NCBI GenBank assembly: GCA_017506865.1
Contig: JAFCMP010000058.1
Coordinates: 305,628 to 369,627 of the forward strand
Direction: 5' to 3'
DNA: 64,000 bases
Source of the DNA: Tribonema minus
Lineage: Eukaryota; Sar; Xanthophyceae; Tribonematales; Tribonemataceae
Shown: piece after piece, positions 1-11,600 of the stretch
Numbering within the stretch: position 1 is the first letter of the stretch
How the letters are laid out: each line of letters begins with the position of its first letter
Made by a program: the position numbers and the translations under genes
The notes under the pieces: model-generated
The model's database searches: none
Told to the model about the DNA's origin: nothing
Seen by the model: only the letters and a program-made list of their open reading frames with translations

Positions 1-984
1 ACGAGTCAGAGGCTGCGCAGAGATTGGTGACTCTAGCAGTAAGTGGTTGAAATCTCAACTGCAATGCTGATATCTTAGAAAATGGAGACTGTGCAGAGCT
101 CGATGACTCGAACCCTAACCCTAACCAATCCAAACCTAACTCTTGCCCTGACCCTCATCCTTACCCTGCCACTCAGCGACTTCAAACCATCCTCGCACGG
201 CATCACCGCCACACGGGGCCGTTTTTTCAAAGTTTGGGGCCGCGTTCAAGTACTTCCGTGCTTGCTTCTAGGCGTGCACAAATGCATGACCGGTGCCTGA
301 ACACAGCAAAACCGCACGTGCAGATGGTCGTTTGGCCTGACCCTGAAACCTAACCCAGGGGGGGGCACTGCAGGCACACTTGCACCCGAGGGGGCGCCAG
401 CACAAACATACCACAGGCACAGCGCGGCTACTGGCTTCTGACTTCCTCGAGGGCGCACGTAATGGTGTATCATACATATACCTGGGGGTAGACGGCATGT
501 ATGTACGTATGGACTTGTATTTATATATAATATTGTTGACAGGAGGCTTCTCTTCGATGGCTAACCACACCTTGTCACCTAGAGCTCTACGATCTTTGGA
601 TTCGTTTCCATATGTACATACCTGGGGGGGCGACGGCGGCCGCAGCACTTGCTCATCGTCAGCTATGTCGATCATGCGCTCTGAGTCGCGATGCGGCGCT
701 GCTGCGGCAAGCAATTGCAGTAGCACTTGAAGTTACAAAAATGGGGAGTGGTTGGGGGGGGGGCATGAGCGTCGCATGACTGGTGCGCCAGAGCGGTGCT
801 GAGCACATGACGATTATGAAGTGATCCAAGTTTCAGTTGACGAAGGTGGCATCAGGACAACACGACAGCAAAGGTTGGGCTGGGAACTGGGTCCCGCCGA
901 TTGACCTGCACAAATCTGAAGAGCTGTTGTTGAATTATGCACAAGCACATATTGTAAAATAAGGTACTTTCTAGGATGTATGGA
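1..984. other. Intergenic region downstream of TRM1, no gene recognised
   Basis: No reading frame here resembles a known protein. The region has short CCCTAA-type runs near 112-125 and 345-358. It also has one copy (about 572-614) of a dispersed repeat found again at 28229 and 38074. The longest open frames are low in complexity and look incidental. Confidence 0.5.
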
Positions 985-3900
985 TCAAGTTGGGGGGACC
1001 ACACCTGCGCGTGCATCGTGGCCTCCGGCGCGGCGCTGCACGCATGCGGCCTTCACCGCCGCCATCACCGCGCGCAGTCCCGCATTGGTCTTGATGCCCT
1101 GGCGATGGCAGACAAGCACGTGCACGGCGCTGCCGTTCAGGAACAGAACAAACCCGACCCAGCAAGGATCATCAAGCTATCACATCGAACGGAATCTCTC
1201 AACAAGGACTGCGCCACTACTTCCACAACATGGCTACTTTTTGCTGCCACAAAAGCACTAGCAGGCCGCCCCCTGCAGTGAAATCAGGCGGGCCGGCGAG
1301 CGCACCCGACTCGCTGGGCCCTGAGCACTGCCGCGCCCGCCTGCAGACCTGCAGCAGAAGCAAATGCGCGCGCGAGAGCAGCGAGAGCAGCGCCGCTCAG
1401 CGCATGTGGCGCGGCTCTGCGCCGCCGGAGGCGTCAGCAGCGCTCGGCACTGCGCGCTCCGCTGTTGGCGTGACGGTGCACATGCGTCCTAACCCTAACC
1501 CTAACCCTAAACGTAACCCTAAACCTAATCCTAACCCTTTGGAGGACTCAGATAGATGACCACCGCGCACGAAGGTCCATGGCAACCGCAGTGCTTCCAC
1601 AGGGTTAGGGTTAGGGTCAGGGTTAGGTTTAGGGTTAGGTGTCACACTCTTCTCGCAGGGGGTCTGCCATGCGGTGCAGTTGAAATAAACCCCACCCGCC
1701 ATGAGCCCCACACTCTGTAGCGCGTGACAGACGAGAACCATGCGGCCTCGCCTCATGTGTAGGTTGGTGGCATCGCGATGCTTCTTCTCCCGCCAGGCCC
1801 GCATTCTGTCTGCGGGGTGTCCGCAATCCGGCGCAATTGAAGGAAACTCTCACCCGCCACCTACATAATCCCGCTTTGCCCAGGACATCTACCGCACGCA
1901 GGAATTGTGAAGGGGCAGGTTCACGCGCCACGAACACCGCCACTGGCGGTCCAGCACGGCGGTAGGTTCATGACGCAGGACTTGAACTTCAACTTCAAGA
2001 CCTACAAAGCGCGTCACCGCCGGCGGCAGCTGCACGCCCGCCACCACACACGAGCGCACGCACCTGCGGATCGGCGTGGCTGCCCGAGCACGCGTGCCCC
2101 GCAGTGCTCAGCGCGCGCAGCACGGCGCCGCGCCCCGGCCGCAGGCCGCGCACGCGCGCCGCGCGCGCCGTCGCCGGCAGCGCATGGCTCAGCAGCGCTC
2201 CGCGCAGCTCGCCGGCGAGCGCGGCGAGCAGCGCGGCGAGCACGTGCGCGGACGCCAGCGGCGGCGGCAGCCGCGACGGTGGCGGCGGCGGCGGTGGCGG
2301 CGGCGGCAGCGGCGGTGGACGGCCGCTCGCACGCGGCTGCATAAGGGGCGGGCTCATGGCATCCGCCATGGCCTCCCATGAAGGATCATCTGTTGTTGCA
2401 TGCGGCGGCGCCGGCGGCGCAGCGGACGTGCTGTCCGCTGCGGCGCGCGACGGAGGTTCTGTGGCAGCGGCTGCAACAGTGGCAGGCTCATCGACAGCGG
2501 CTGATGCGCCCCCACCGGAAAGCGGCAGCAGCGGCGGCGGCGGCAGCGGCGCGCGGTGACGGGAAGAGCGCTGCTGCGAGTCGCCACGCCCTGGCGGCGC
2601 CGCGCCGCAGAGGGGCGGCTGTGAACGGGCAATGCGCTCCCGCACCCTCGCCAAAAAGTCCGCGTCGTAGAGCGGCCCTGCCCAGATGGGACCGTACGCT
2701 GCGGCGGTGCCGCTGCCGCCGCCGCTGCCGCTGCCGCCGCCGCATCCGCTGCCGCCGCCGCCGCCACCGCCCCTGCCGCCGCCGCCGCCGCCGCTGCCGC
2801 CGTCGCCGCTGCCGCCGCCGCCTTCGCTGCCGCCGCCGCCGCCGCTGCCGCCGCCGCTGCCGTCACCACCGCTGCTGCCGCCACCATTGCCGCTGCAGCC
2901 GCCGCCGACGCCGCCACTGCTGCCGCCGTTGCCGCTGCCGCAGAAGTCATTTCCTTCAGTGCTGTCATGGCGCTGTATTGTGAAGTCGCAAGCGCCGCGG
3001 TAGTCTGTGACGTTTACCCGTGCGAGCGGTTCGGGGGGCGGCGGCGAGGTTTCGCAGGGCGATGCGCCGGTTTGACCTGGGGTGATGGCATGGTGCAGTG
3101 AGACGGAGCAGCGAAGGTTTGGCATAAGCATCGCGCAGAGCAGGCCGTTCGATACGCAGTTACGTAGGGTTAGGGTTAGGCTGCTGCCATGTCCTACTCT
3201 GGTGTGTCATATACGCCCTGTGGCGGCCATGCTGGTAGGGAGCGTGATCATCTGCATGCGGTGTGTGTGTCGACACGCACCAAACGCACTTTAAATCTCT
3301 ACGTGATTATGATGTAGCCAGTCTTAGCGTACGTGTCAGCTTGCCACGAGGGGCTTGAACAAGGCCATGGGCGCGGGCGTATTGCAGAAAACACACACAT
3401 GTTGTCATGAGAATCGTGTTCAGGTCAGTTCTTGCATTGCGGGCAGCGGTGATGGTTGTGTGTGGGGTCAGAAACAGCACACAAATGAAATTAGCTGCCA
3501 ATGGTGCTGAGCGGTCGCTCGCCGCTGCCTGGGGCCCAGAGCATCTCTATGTGCAGTAATACCTGTATGTAATGATTTTGAATGCGCATGAGACACTTTC
3601 AAGCCGTCCAAAGTACATTCGACTCTGGTGGCAAGCTTAGAATCCTCTGTCTGGGCTTTTTCGCACCCTAAGTGACATGCTGCGGGGCAGCAGCGCTTGG
3701 GCCTACAGACCCAATCCGAATGGTGCCACGATGGCACCGTCACTGCCAGAGCACAGTGTAATGCAGTAGTCCCTACATGCGCGATCCAAACTGACCCAGT
3801 CGACAGCAAGATGTGTCTGCATGAGAGAGCCGCGTGCACCGTCAAATGCGCGGCACACTTGCGATGCCGCTGCAGTACCGATGCCTCTCGCGCGCGCGGT

Positions 3901-6900
3901 TGCAACAACGGCAACACACGGAAAGTTACGTGTACGTATGGCCGCGCGGCAGCCCAAACTGTACTTGATGCCTGGTATCTTGGTGTATGCTTCAGAACTA
4001 CTTTAGTACTTAGAGCAGAATTATGTCTTGACGTACACTTCACAAGTAGCACTTGAAAAAGTGCTTGACGTCAAGATCGAGCAAGCGTGTATGAAACGCT
4101 ATATGGCTTTGAGCCAGCGCGCCCAGGAGCAATCTGTGAAAGATCCTGAGCCCCTCCTGAACCATCAGGAATGCCCCATATTCCACATCGAGACACTAGC
4201 AAACACATAGAAGTACATGCCCTACAGAGCAACGCTGGTGAATACACAGCGGTGCAAAGCTGTTTGCTCAACTTGTTGGTCATTTCTTGAAGCTGCACAT
4301 CCTGATATATAGCGCTCGGATGTCCAGATCAAGCAAGCGCTCGTGAGACGCTCATCAAGATAGTAGTGAACGAAGTCCACGACAGCAGTAAACCAGGTGT
4401 ACTATGGAGCGCTGCTGTGGATACACAGATACATACATGCCCCGCAGAGCGGCGCTGGTGGCTACGCAGCAATTCATACATGGTTGCTCACGACAGCAGT
4501 GAACATACAGGTGCACCATGGAGCGCTGCAGTGGATACGCAGCGATTCGCAAATGAGATGTCATCTCTGTGCTGGCAGCTACCTGCGAGGGCTGGCGCGT
4601 CGCACTCGGCGTCGTCCGCCATCGTGACGTGCAGCGATTCATGATCTAGTTGCTTCCTGTGCCCCAAGTTCCACATCGAGACACTAGGAGGTACATGGAA
4701 GCACATGCCCCACGTAATGCGCTGGTAAATAAACAGCGATCATGAGCTATTTGCTTACTGTGCCGGCGATCACCTGCGAGGGCTGGCGCGTCGCACTTGG
4801 CGTCGTCGTCCGCCGTCGTGACCCACGCATAGAAGCCAGTCTTGTAAATCTAAGATTTCTCGCACCCATAGTGACGTGTTGCAACAGGGCAGCGCCTGGG
4901 CCTACAGACCCCAACCCGAATAATGCCTCCATGGCATCACTGACAAAGCAGAGCTACCTGCATGGGTTGGCGCGTCGCACTCGGCGCCGTCCGCCGTCGT
5001 GACGCGCAGGAACACGCGCACGTAGAACTGCAGCGCGACGCACACAAGCGGCTGCACGCGCTGGTTGTTGTCACGGGGTCATTTGCAAACAGAGAGAGAC
5101 ACAACAGAGAGCGGGGGGGGGGGGGTGGAGGTTGAGTAAATTCAGGCCTTGTTTGACGAGGGCGCATGGCAGGTGAAGTTGAAAGTGACGCCGAAGCGGT
5201 AATTAGTTCATCTTCAAGTTGGACTGATGGCATAGTGGTGTGAGCTGATGCGCCGCGACATCGGAGGGATGTATGCATGTGCGGCGAAGAAAGCGGATGA
5301 GCCGCGGCCGGTGGGACAGGGTCAGGGTTTGAAATCTAGACTGAGGGTATGGGTTACGGACAGGGTTAGAGTTAGGGGTAGGGCGCACGGCACAACAGGC
5401 AGAGCCACAGAGCGGTGACCCCAGGACTACAGGTCGTACTGACCAGTCGCTGCGAACGTCCGCGTGAGTGTGCAAGCCGGCGCTGAGCGGCCAACAGCGC
5501 TCGTCGAGCGCACGCAAGTTGGACTTGTACACTCCTACTTCAGACTCAGAGGGGTGTGGGCGCGTTGAACTTAGAACTCTGATTGTCAGCCTGAATCTTA
5601 CTCAAACCCGCTGTCATTGCTCAGTATGCCTGGCTGCGCAGAAACGCCAGCTCTACCACTGCGTATGTGCGCAACGGACCGGCAGCATTCCCCGTCCCCG
5701 TCGTTGACATCTTCAAGTTGAAGTTCAATGCTGCCAGTTTATTCTGTGTGCTGCCAATGGAAACACGCTCCATGCGCACACCAACTGCTCGACGCCGTGT
5801 GCAAAGAGGAAAAAGCACCAGCGTCTCACTGCGCTCACCATCTAGACACGCTGCGCATCCGATTTGACTGTACGACACCCTGAGAAACCAAACGGCACCA
5901 GGTAGCTGCGTACTTCAACATGTGCTGAGGTTCAACAACACCCTCCATGCCGGCAACCGACCACTCGACCCCTGTGCGAAAAGAACAAAGTACTAGAGCA
6001 GCTGCGCACTCAAACGCACCCGTCCCTGCTGCCGCGCCGCTGCGGCGACGGCGCGCAGCAGCACGCGCAGCGCCACCTCCGACGACGCCATGGGCGGCGG
6101 CCAGCAGGCGTACGTCGCTGCGCACGCGCGCGCTGGCCGCCCGCAGAGCACCTGCATTACACAAAGACAACGTTATGAGTGGTTATGATTCAGTAATTGG
6201 CGTGTGCATGAGCTCGAGCGTTTCGGCGCTGCCACCTGCCCTGAGTGCACAGCGCACCGGTTTAAAAAAAAAACAATTTCGGCATCATGCGTGGTCATGT
6301 AGCGGAAGTGGTTCAGAGAAGTAATGTCTACATTGAAGTGCCGTTCCTTACTTCAATGAAATCTCAGCTGCGAGAGCTGGGTTTGATCAAGCGGCCGGTC
6401 AACACCTCCCGTTGAATTACTCTCAGACATACGCTGAAACTCGTGCAATGAGCTATGTGACCCAACCCTAACCTCACTCTAATCCTCACCTCTATGAGCG
6501 TGCGGAGCGCCTCGGCGTTGCCTCGAGCCTTAGGCGTGCATACCTTTCGTGACGGCAGCGGGCTTGCAAAGGCCTCCCATGTACATCAAGGTGACTGGAT
6601 ACCGTGGTTAAAGCAGCAGGCCTCAATTTCTCTCTGGCGCCCTGCAAGGCGCGCCAATGCGTCGCGACCTTCACGCCATCTCAGTGCACCAAACCACTTG
6701 CAGTGGCGGCGTTGACGTCAATGGCCTCACTGCAGACTTCAACTTGAAGCAAGCACTTCAATGCATGGGTGGCAGCAGCACGCCTCCAGCCGCGCAAGCA
6801 TGCATCGTCGCCCTCAGCAGGCGCTCAGCAACTGCCATTTTCCCTGCCTGCCTGCATGTCAGTGGCGGCGAGAACTCGAAGGCACGGCTCGCGCAAGCGC

Positions 6901-8341
6901 GCCGCAGCATTGCACGCACGTCATCCTCTGCACTCGCCGGCTAACTACTCACCCACGATGGTGGCAATGCGTGAGGGTTTTTGCAGTACGACTCTGGCGC
7001 AAGCGACGACTCTGGTGCAAGCGCGTCTCAGTACCGTAACCGCACAAATGTTGTGAGGGTCGTCTACTGTACATACCCACCTGCATGTCGGTGGCGGCGA
7101 GCGCCACGACGCCGCCGTCGGTGACCGCCGCCAGCGCCGCCGCCGCGAACGGCATCGGCGAGCCAAACGGGTCCACGTCCACAAAGTCGAACGCGCGCGC
7201 GTGTGCCCGCAGAAACGCGCACGCGTCGCCCTCGTGCACTTGGAAGTGCGCAGTGGCGACAGCAGTGGCGGCGGCGGCGGCGGCGGCGGTGGCAGTGGCG
7301 GTGGCGGTGGCGGTCGCTAGGCCGTTGGCCCGCGCGTTGGCGGCGATGGCGGCGGCGGCGGCGGGGCTGGCGTCGACGGCGGTGACGCTGACGCCGCACG
7401 CGGCGCGGCGCGCGTGTGATGGCTGCGGCGGCGCAGCCGTTGCTGGCGACGGTGCTGCTGGTTCGAGCGGGGGCGCTGGCTCTGGTGCTTGCTGCGCAGA
7501 TTCTGTAGGGGCTGGAGGTGTTGGCGGCGGCAGCGGCGATGGTGCAGTGGCTGATGCCGCTGGCGCTTCCACTGCCACTGCTTCTTCTTCGGCTGGTGCT
7601 GTTGATCTAGCTAGTTCTGCCTGCGTTGGCCAGCCACACTCAAGGGCATAGCGCAAGGCTCGTATGCCGCACCCAGCGAGGGCATCGCTGCCATGGACGA
7701 GAACGGAAGAAGTGCAGCCAATGGACGGGAGTGTCACAGCTTGCAGAGAACAACTGCATGTGAACCCGGCTTTGGAATTATATGGCTGCTCAGCTTGACG
7801 GCACCAGAATTGTAAGACGGCCAGATCAATGTCGTGGCTAAAGAGGAGGTCAAACATGCTTGCTGCTGCTACGCATTGTTGAAGAATTCCTAGAGCAGCT
7901 TGCTGGCTGCTACGCATTGTTGAAGAATTCCTAGAGCAGCTTGCTGGCTGCTACGCATTGCTGAAGAATTCCTAGAGCAGACACATACTGCTGAACTCTC
8001 AGTAGAGTTTTCCAGCCACAAGCATGAAAATGAGGCTTTTTGCAAACATCACGCTGCTGACTTCAAGCATTTTTGGCGTTCATGTACAGGAGCGAGACGA
8101 CCGGATGCTCCGACTGCAGCAGGTATTGTGAATTGTATGCTTATAATAAGTTTCACACGTACCAAACCCGCAATGGCTGCTGCTGTGCCCTTTCCAGGGA
8201 CAGTGTCTGCAGCACCGCCACGCTCAAATCCCTCTGCAGAAGCTGATGGGAGTTGAAGAAGACACCTTTTGGTATCGGCAGCAGCACTGCCGCCCCCTCT
8301 CGAATGACAGCAGGTTGTGGAGGCTGCTCATCTTCGCTCAT
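985..8341 (-). CDS. TRM1: TRM1, tRNA (guanine(26)-N(2))-dimethyltransferase
   Basis: Uses SAM to dimethylate guanine-26 of tRNA. Exons supported on the minus strand: 8341-8163, 7687-7081, 6151-6020, 5060-4958, one ending at 2064 (5' edge unresolved, between about 2750 and 2990), and 1098-985 with the stop at 987-985. The first four exons join in phase and the last two join in phase. The N-terminus reads IREGAAV...FFNSHQLLQRDLSVAVL, followed by CDALAGCGIRALRYAL, the SAM-fold segment VTAVDASP and the family signature DFVDVDPFGSP. Exon 3 has ASSEVALRVLLRAV, exon 4 has RVQPLVCVALQFYVRVFLRV, and a later exon has YGPIWAGPLYDADFL. The C-terminus is GSHADPQ joined to GIKTNAG. An exon for the Cys-rich segment usually found between FYVRVF and the GPIWAGP block was not located between 4957 and about 2990. 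A long Gly/Ser tract precedes GPIWAGP. Several exon-4 fragments are duplicated in the following intron. Confidence 0.9.
1488..1642. repeat. Facing CCCTAA and TTAGGG runs in the last TRM1 intron
   Basis: CCTAACCCTAACCCTAA-type units at 1488-1540 are followed by GGGTTAGGGTTAGGG-type units at 1601-1640, so the two runs form an inverted pair around a 60 bp loop. They lie between the TRM1 exon ending at 2064 and the last exon. Confidence 0.85.
2690..2945 (-). repeat. CCG/CGG microsatellite coding for Gly/Ser in TRM1
   Basis: An imperfect CCGCTGCCG-type trinucleotide tract of about 250 bp. On the TRM1 strand it reads as an open Gly/Ser run just before GPIWAGP. It may be a coding expansion or the end of the preceding intron, because the exon's 5' boundary is not resolved. 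Confidence 0.7.
4155..5012 (-). repeat. Partial tandem copies of TRM1 exon 4 3' end and intron
   Basis: The last 50-55 bp of exon 4 with its donor (original about 4956-5012, ending ...ECDAPTHAG) recur at 4769-4822 and 4578-4631. Both copies encode a CDAPALAG ending followed by GT. Flanking intron sequence is also repeated: the text around 4160-4245 resembles 4660-4735, and 3650-3760 resembles 4856-4955. In gene direction all exon fragments lie downstream of the intact exon. Confidence 0.8.
5113..5125 (-). promoter_or_regulatory. C13 tract upstream of TRM1 exon 4 acceptor
   Basis: Thirteen G on the plus strand read as C13 on the TRM1 strand, about 50 nt before the acceptor at 5061. It matches the C-tracts found before acceptors of the plus-strand genes, so the bias follows the transcribed strand. 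Confidence 0.5.
7858..7980. repeat. Three tandem copies of a 41 bp unit in TRM1 intron 1
   Basis: Three near-identical units contain CTACGCATTGTTGAAGAATT and end in CCTAGAGCAG. They differ by only a few bases and include the TTGAAG core seen in many introns of this window. They lie between TRM1 exons 1 and 2. Confidence 0.85.
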
Positions 8342-8651
8342 GCGGAGCTCAAGTATCGTGCTGGTATTGAAAGATGGATTCGCGGTGCTAGAAATGATGT
8401 GCTTGGTTGTTGTTATTTACAGGTATTTGTGAGCACCAATTATGCTGCGAAAGCCCCATGGAATCGTTGCCAACCTCTAGATGTACGGAGGAGGCTGCAC
8501 TCGCCACCGATACCTCAGATGAACGGATCTTCAACTTCAACTATCCTTCGTTCAACGGTCCAGGACATAATATACAACTTCGGTGTTCATCGTTGCTGGG
8601 AGGTGCACCGGTGCTGGTGCAGATGGGTGAAAGCAGGCGACCATAGCTGCT
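8342..8651. promoter_or_regulatory. Divergent intergenic region, probable bidirectional promoter
   Basis: The TRM1 start codon (8341, minus) and the GPAA1 start codon (8652, plus) are separated by only 310 bp, so both promoters and 5' UTRs must lie here or overlap the neighbouring gene. I see no clear TATA box near either start. An ACTTCAACTATCC-like segment sits at about 8530. Confidence 0.5.
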
Positions 8652-11600
8652 ATGGCGGTGCAGACGCGTCTGCAGCAAAGGCAAGCAGCAGAAGCAGCAG
8701 CAGCAGAAGCTGCTGATGCGGATGTCCCAAGATCTGATGCCGCTGCAGTGCAACAGCGTGCAATAGACGTCAACGATGAGACTGCAATCACACCAGATGC
8801 CAAACCCCAGTCGACAGGAGCTGTAAAAAAGCTGGAGCAGGCGCTGCGAGCAAGCTGGTGGCTTTACGGGTTCAGCATTATATGGGTCGTGTGTCTGTTC
8901 CCAGCTGTCACCATATCTACAGGCGAGCTCAAGCCGCGAGGCACTTACTTCGACGAAAATGCCATGTTGGTGAGTTGCCAGAGCCAAATTTCAAGGCTGT
9001 GCAAGATGCATATCATGCTTCCATAAACGTTGCCTTTGACATTCGGTGGTTACGGTCCGTGGAGCTTAAAAGAGCAGCCTGCTGTGTACGTTTAGCTCAT
9101 TCCGATTATACTTTATACTTGTAGCAGGCCCGTCAAAGCTGCGCTATGCACGGTTAATTGGTTGCAGCTGCAGCAAGCATACGCGTCAGATGGTACGCAG
9201 CCATGGCCGTCCGCCCAATGTGCAAAGCGGGTTGAGGCACAAGCTGTTGTCGACCGCCGCGGCCATCCGAGGTCCTGAAGGTGCCAACGTGTCACGCCCA
9301 ACTGTTTTGACGGAGCGTAGCGCGCTGCCTTACCATCGCCGCAGTGGCAAAGCAACGTTTTCTTCTGCTGCGTCAGCGGTCGTGAATGCAACGCAATCAT
9401 GATCAACAGCTGAGAGGTCAGCACGGGCCTGCTGCTGCAGTTTGAGCAGCACAAGGGAAACAGACATGATTTGAATGTGAACTTCGCAAACAAACTTCAG
9501 GAAAGCAGCAGCGGGGTACATCACTCCTTGACTGGTTCAGGCCAACAGCACTAGGATCAGCTACGCGGCTGCAACAGCTGGTCAGACCATACATCACTCT
9601 GTTGTTGGAAATGCGTACGTAGCCTTTGTGCCTACCCCTGCCTGTTTTCCTGGTACTGAAGTGATTTTTGCACACTAAACGGAGGCGCTACTGCTGAATA
9701 CGCCGCACCTGCACCTGCCCGCTCTCCGCAGGTGCACCACACGCGCGCGCTCATGCCTGCCGCCGCTGCGCTGCAGTGGGCGCACCCGCACGCACTGCAG
9801 TCCCGCCTCAGCCGCGCTTCCTCACCTCTTCTCACGACTCAACGCCGCAACACGGAAAAGGAAATTGCTGACGCGGACGACGCCTGGCTGTGCTCAGAGC
9901 TCGCAGCTCTGGACCTGCCCTGCCACACGCATACCTACCGCAGCAGCGGCAGCAGCGCCGGCAGCAGCAGCAGAGACGCCTACAGCCTCTACACGGTCCT
10001 GACGCCGCAGCTCGCGGCGGACGGCAAGGAGTGCCTCATACTCACCGCGCCGCTCTGGGGCGCTGCCGCTGCCGCGGGGGGCCCCCCCGATGACGGCGGC
10101 GCCGGCGATATGCGCCCCTCCGGCGGCGCAGCGCTCGTGCTCGCGCTGCTGCACGAGCTGCGCGACCGCGCGCCGTGGCTCAGCTTCAGCGTCGTCGCGC
10201 TCTTCACCGACGCGCCGCGCGCCGCCGCCGCCGCTGGCACCGACGACGACACGTGGCGCGCCGCCGCCGCCTTCGTAGACGACTATGTTGGCACTGGCGG
10301 CGGCGGCGGCGGCAGCGTGGTGCGGCCGCAGCACCTGCACCGCGCTGGCGCCCCGCGCTTCGCCCTGTCCCTGGACCTGCCCACTCCGCTGCCGCTGCCC
10401 GACGGCGGCGGCGGCGGCAGGGGGCGCGGCAGCGGCGGCGGCACCGGCGGCGGCGGCGGCGGCAGCGGCGGGTGGGAGGCGGCGCGCGTGCTGACGGCGG
10501 GCGCGGCGGGCCAGCTCCCCAACATGGACCTGCCCAACGCGGCGCTGCTGCAGCTGGCGGGGGGCGGGGGGAAGGTCGCGGTGGATGCGTGCGCGGGGGG
10601 TTTTCGCGTGGGGGAGCGCGCCGTCGGCGGCGGCGTTGGGGGTGAAACGGGGGGGCGGATGGGGGGGGGAGAGGGCGGCGAGGTGGGCGGGTGCGAGGAC
10701 TTGTTCTCAAGGGCGCACGCGGCGCTGCGGCGCGCCGTCCCGATGCGCGGCGGCGGGCGCGGCGCGGCCTACGCGGAACGGCTGTTCGCGCTGCTCGGCG
10801 GCATGGCGAGCGCGGCGCTGGGCCCCTCCGGCCCGCACGCGCACTTCCTGAGGTAACTACTCGCTTGGTTGCTGCAGTCATCGAGGGGTGCGCTCGCCCC
10901 ATGCGCACGTCCTGAGGTAACTGCTTGCTCGGTGATTGTGGGACTCGAGGGGGGGTGCGTGCGCGCACTTTTGCGATGGGGTTACCGCAGCGCGCATGGG
11001 GCTGCAGCTTCTTTGGCCGATGCCCGGCGCAGGCATGCAGGAAGTGAGTGCCCGGTAACAGTGGTCAAAGAGCGGTTGTCTACGCTGCTTAACGTCATGG
11101 CGGGTGCAACGCTGACGCCTGAGCCCTCTTGCTTAGCATGTCTGCAGCGGCGGCGGTCGGTTCTCGTGCGGCTGCATCTGCAGCTCCCCTCTAGATGTGG
11201 CTGCAACTCTCGGTGCGCCAAGACGCCAGCTGAAACACGTGCATGCTTCCAGTACCTGACGTTACCAAACACCCTTTTCGCTGCAGCACGCGACCGCATC
11301 GCGTCGCCGCACCGTTCGCGCGTGCACTGTCGCATGTCGCCTGAGCTTCAGCGCTGCGGAGCATCCAAGCCAACACAACCCTGCATCACCGCAAGCACCC
11401 GCGCCCTCGGCATTCCCTACTAAGGCCCCGCCCTGCCCTCACGCCGCGCAGCACCGCTCCCCGCGCGCAGGCACTCCATAGACGCCATCACGATACAGGG
11501 TCTGCCCCCCCCCGCCGGCGCGCCGCTGAGCTGGGGAGCGCTCACGTACGAACGCGCGGCGGGCGCGCTGCTCGGCCTCGTTCGCGCGCTCAGCAACGCG

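Noticed and set aside
1..130. Telomere at the left edge
   Set aside because: The CCCTAA units are few and degenerate, and similar runs occur throughout the window, including in introns.
1995..2968. Ala-rich or Arg-rich open frames in other frames of the TRM1 GC-rich exon
   Set aside because: Only the frame with GPIWAGPLYDADFL and GSHADPQ fits TRM1. The rest come from the CCG microsatellite.
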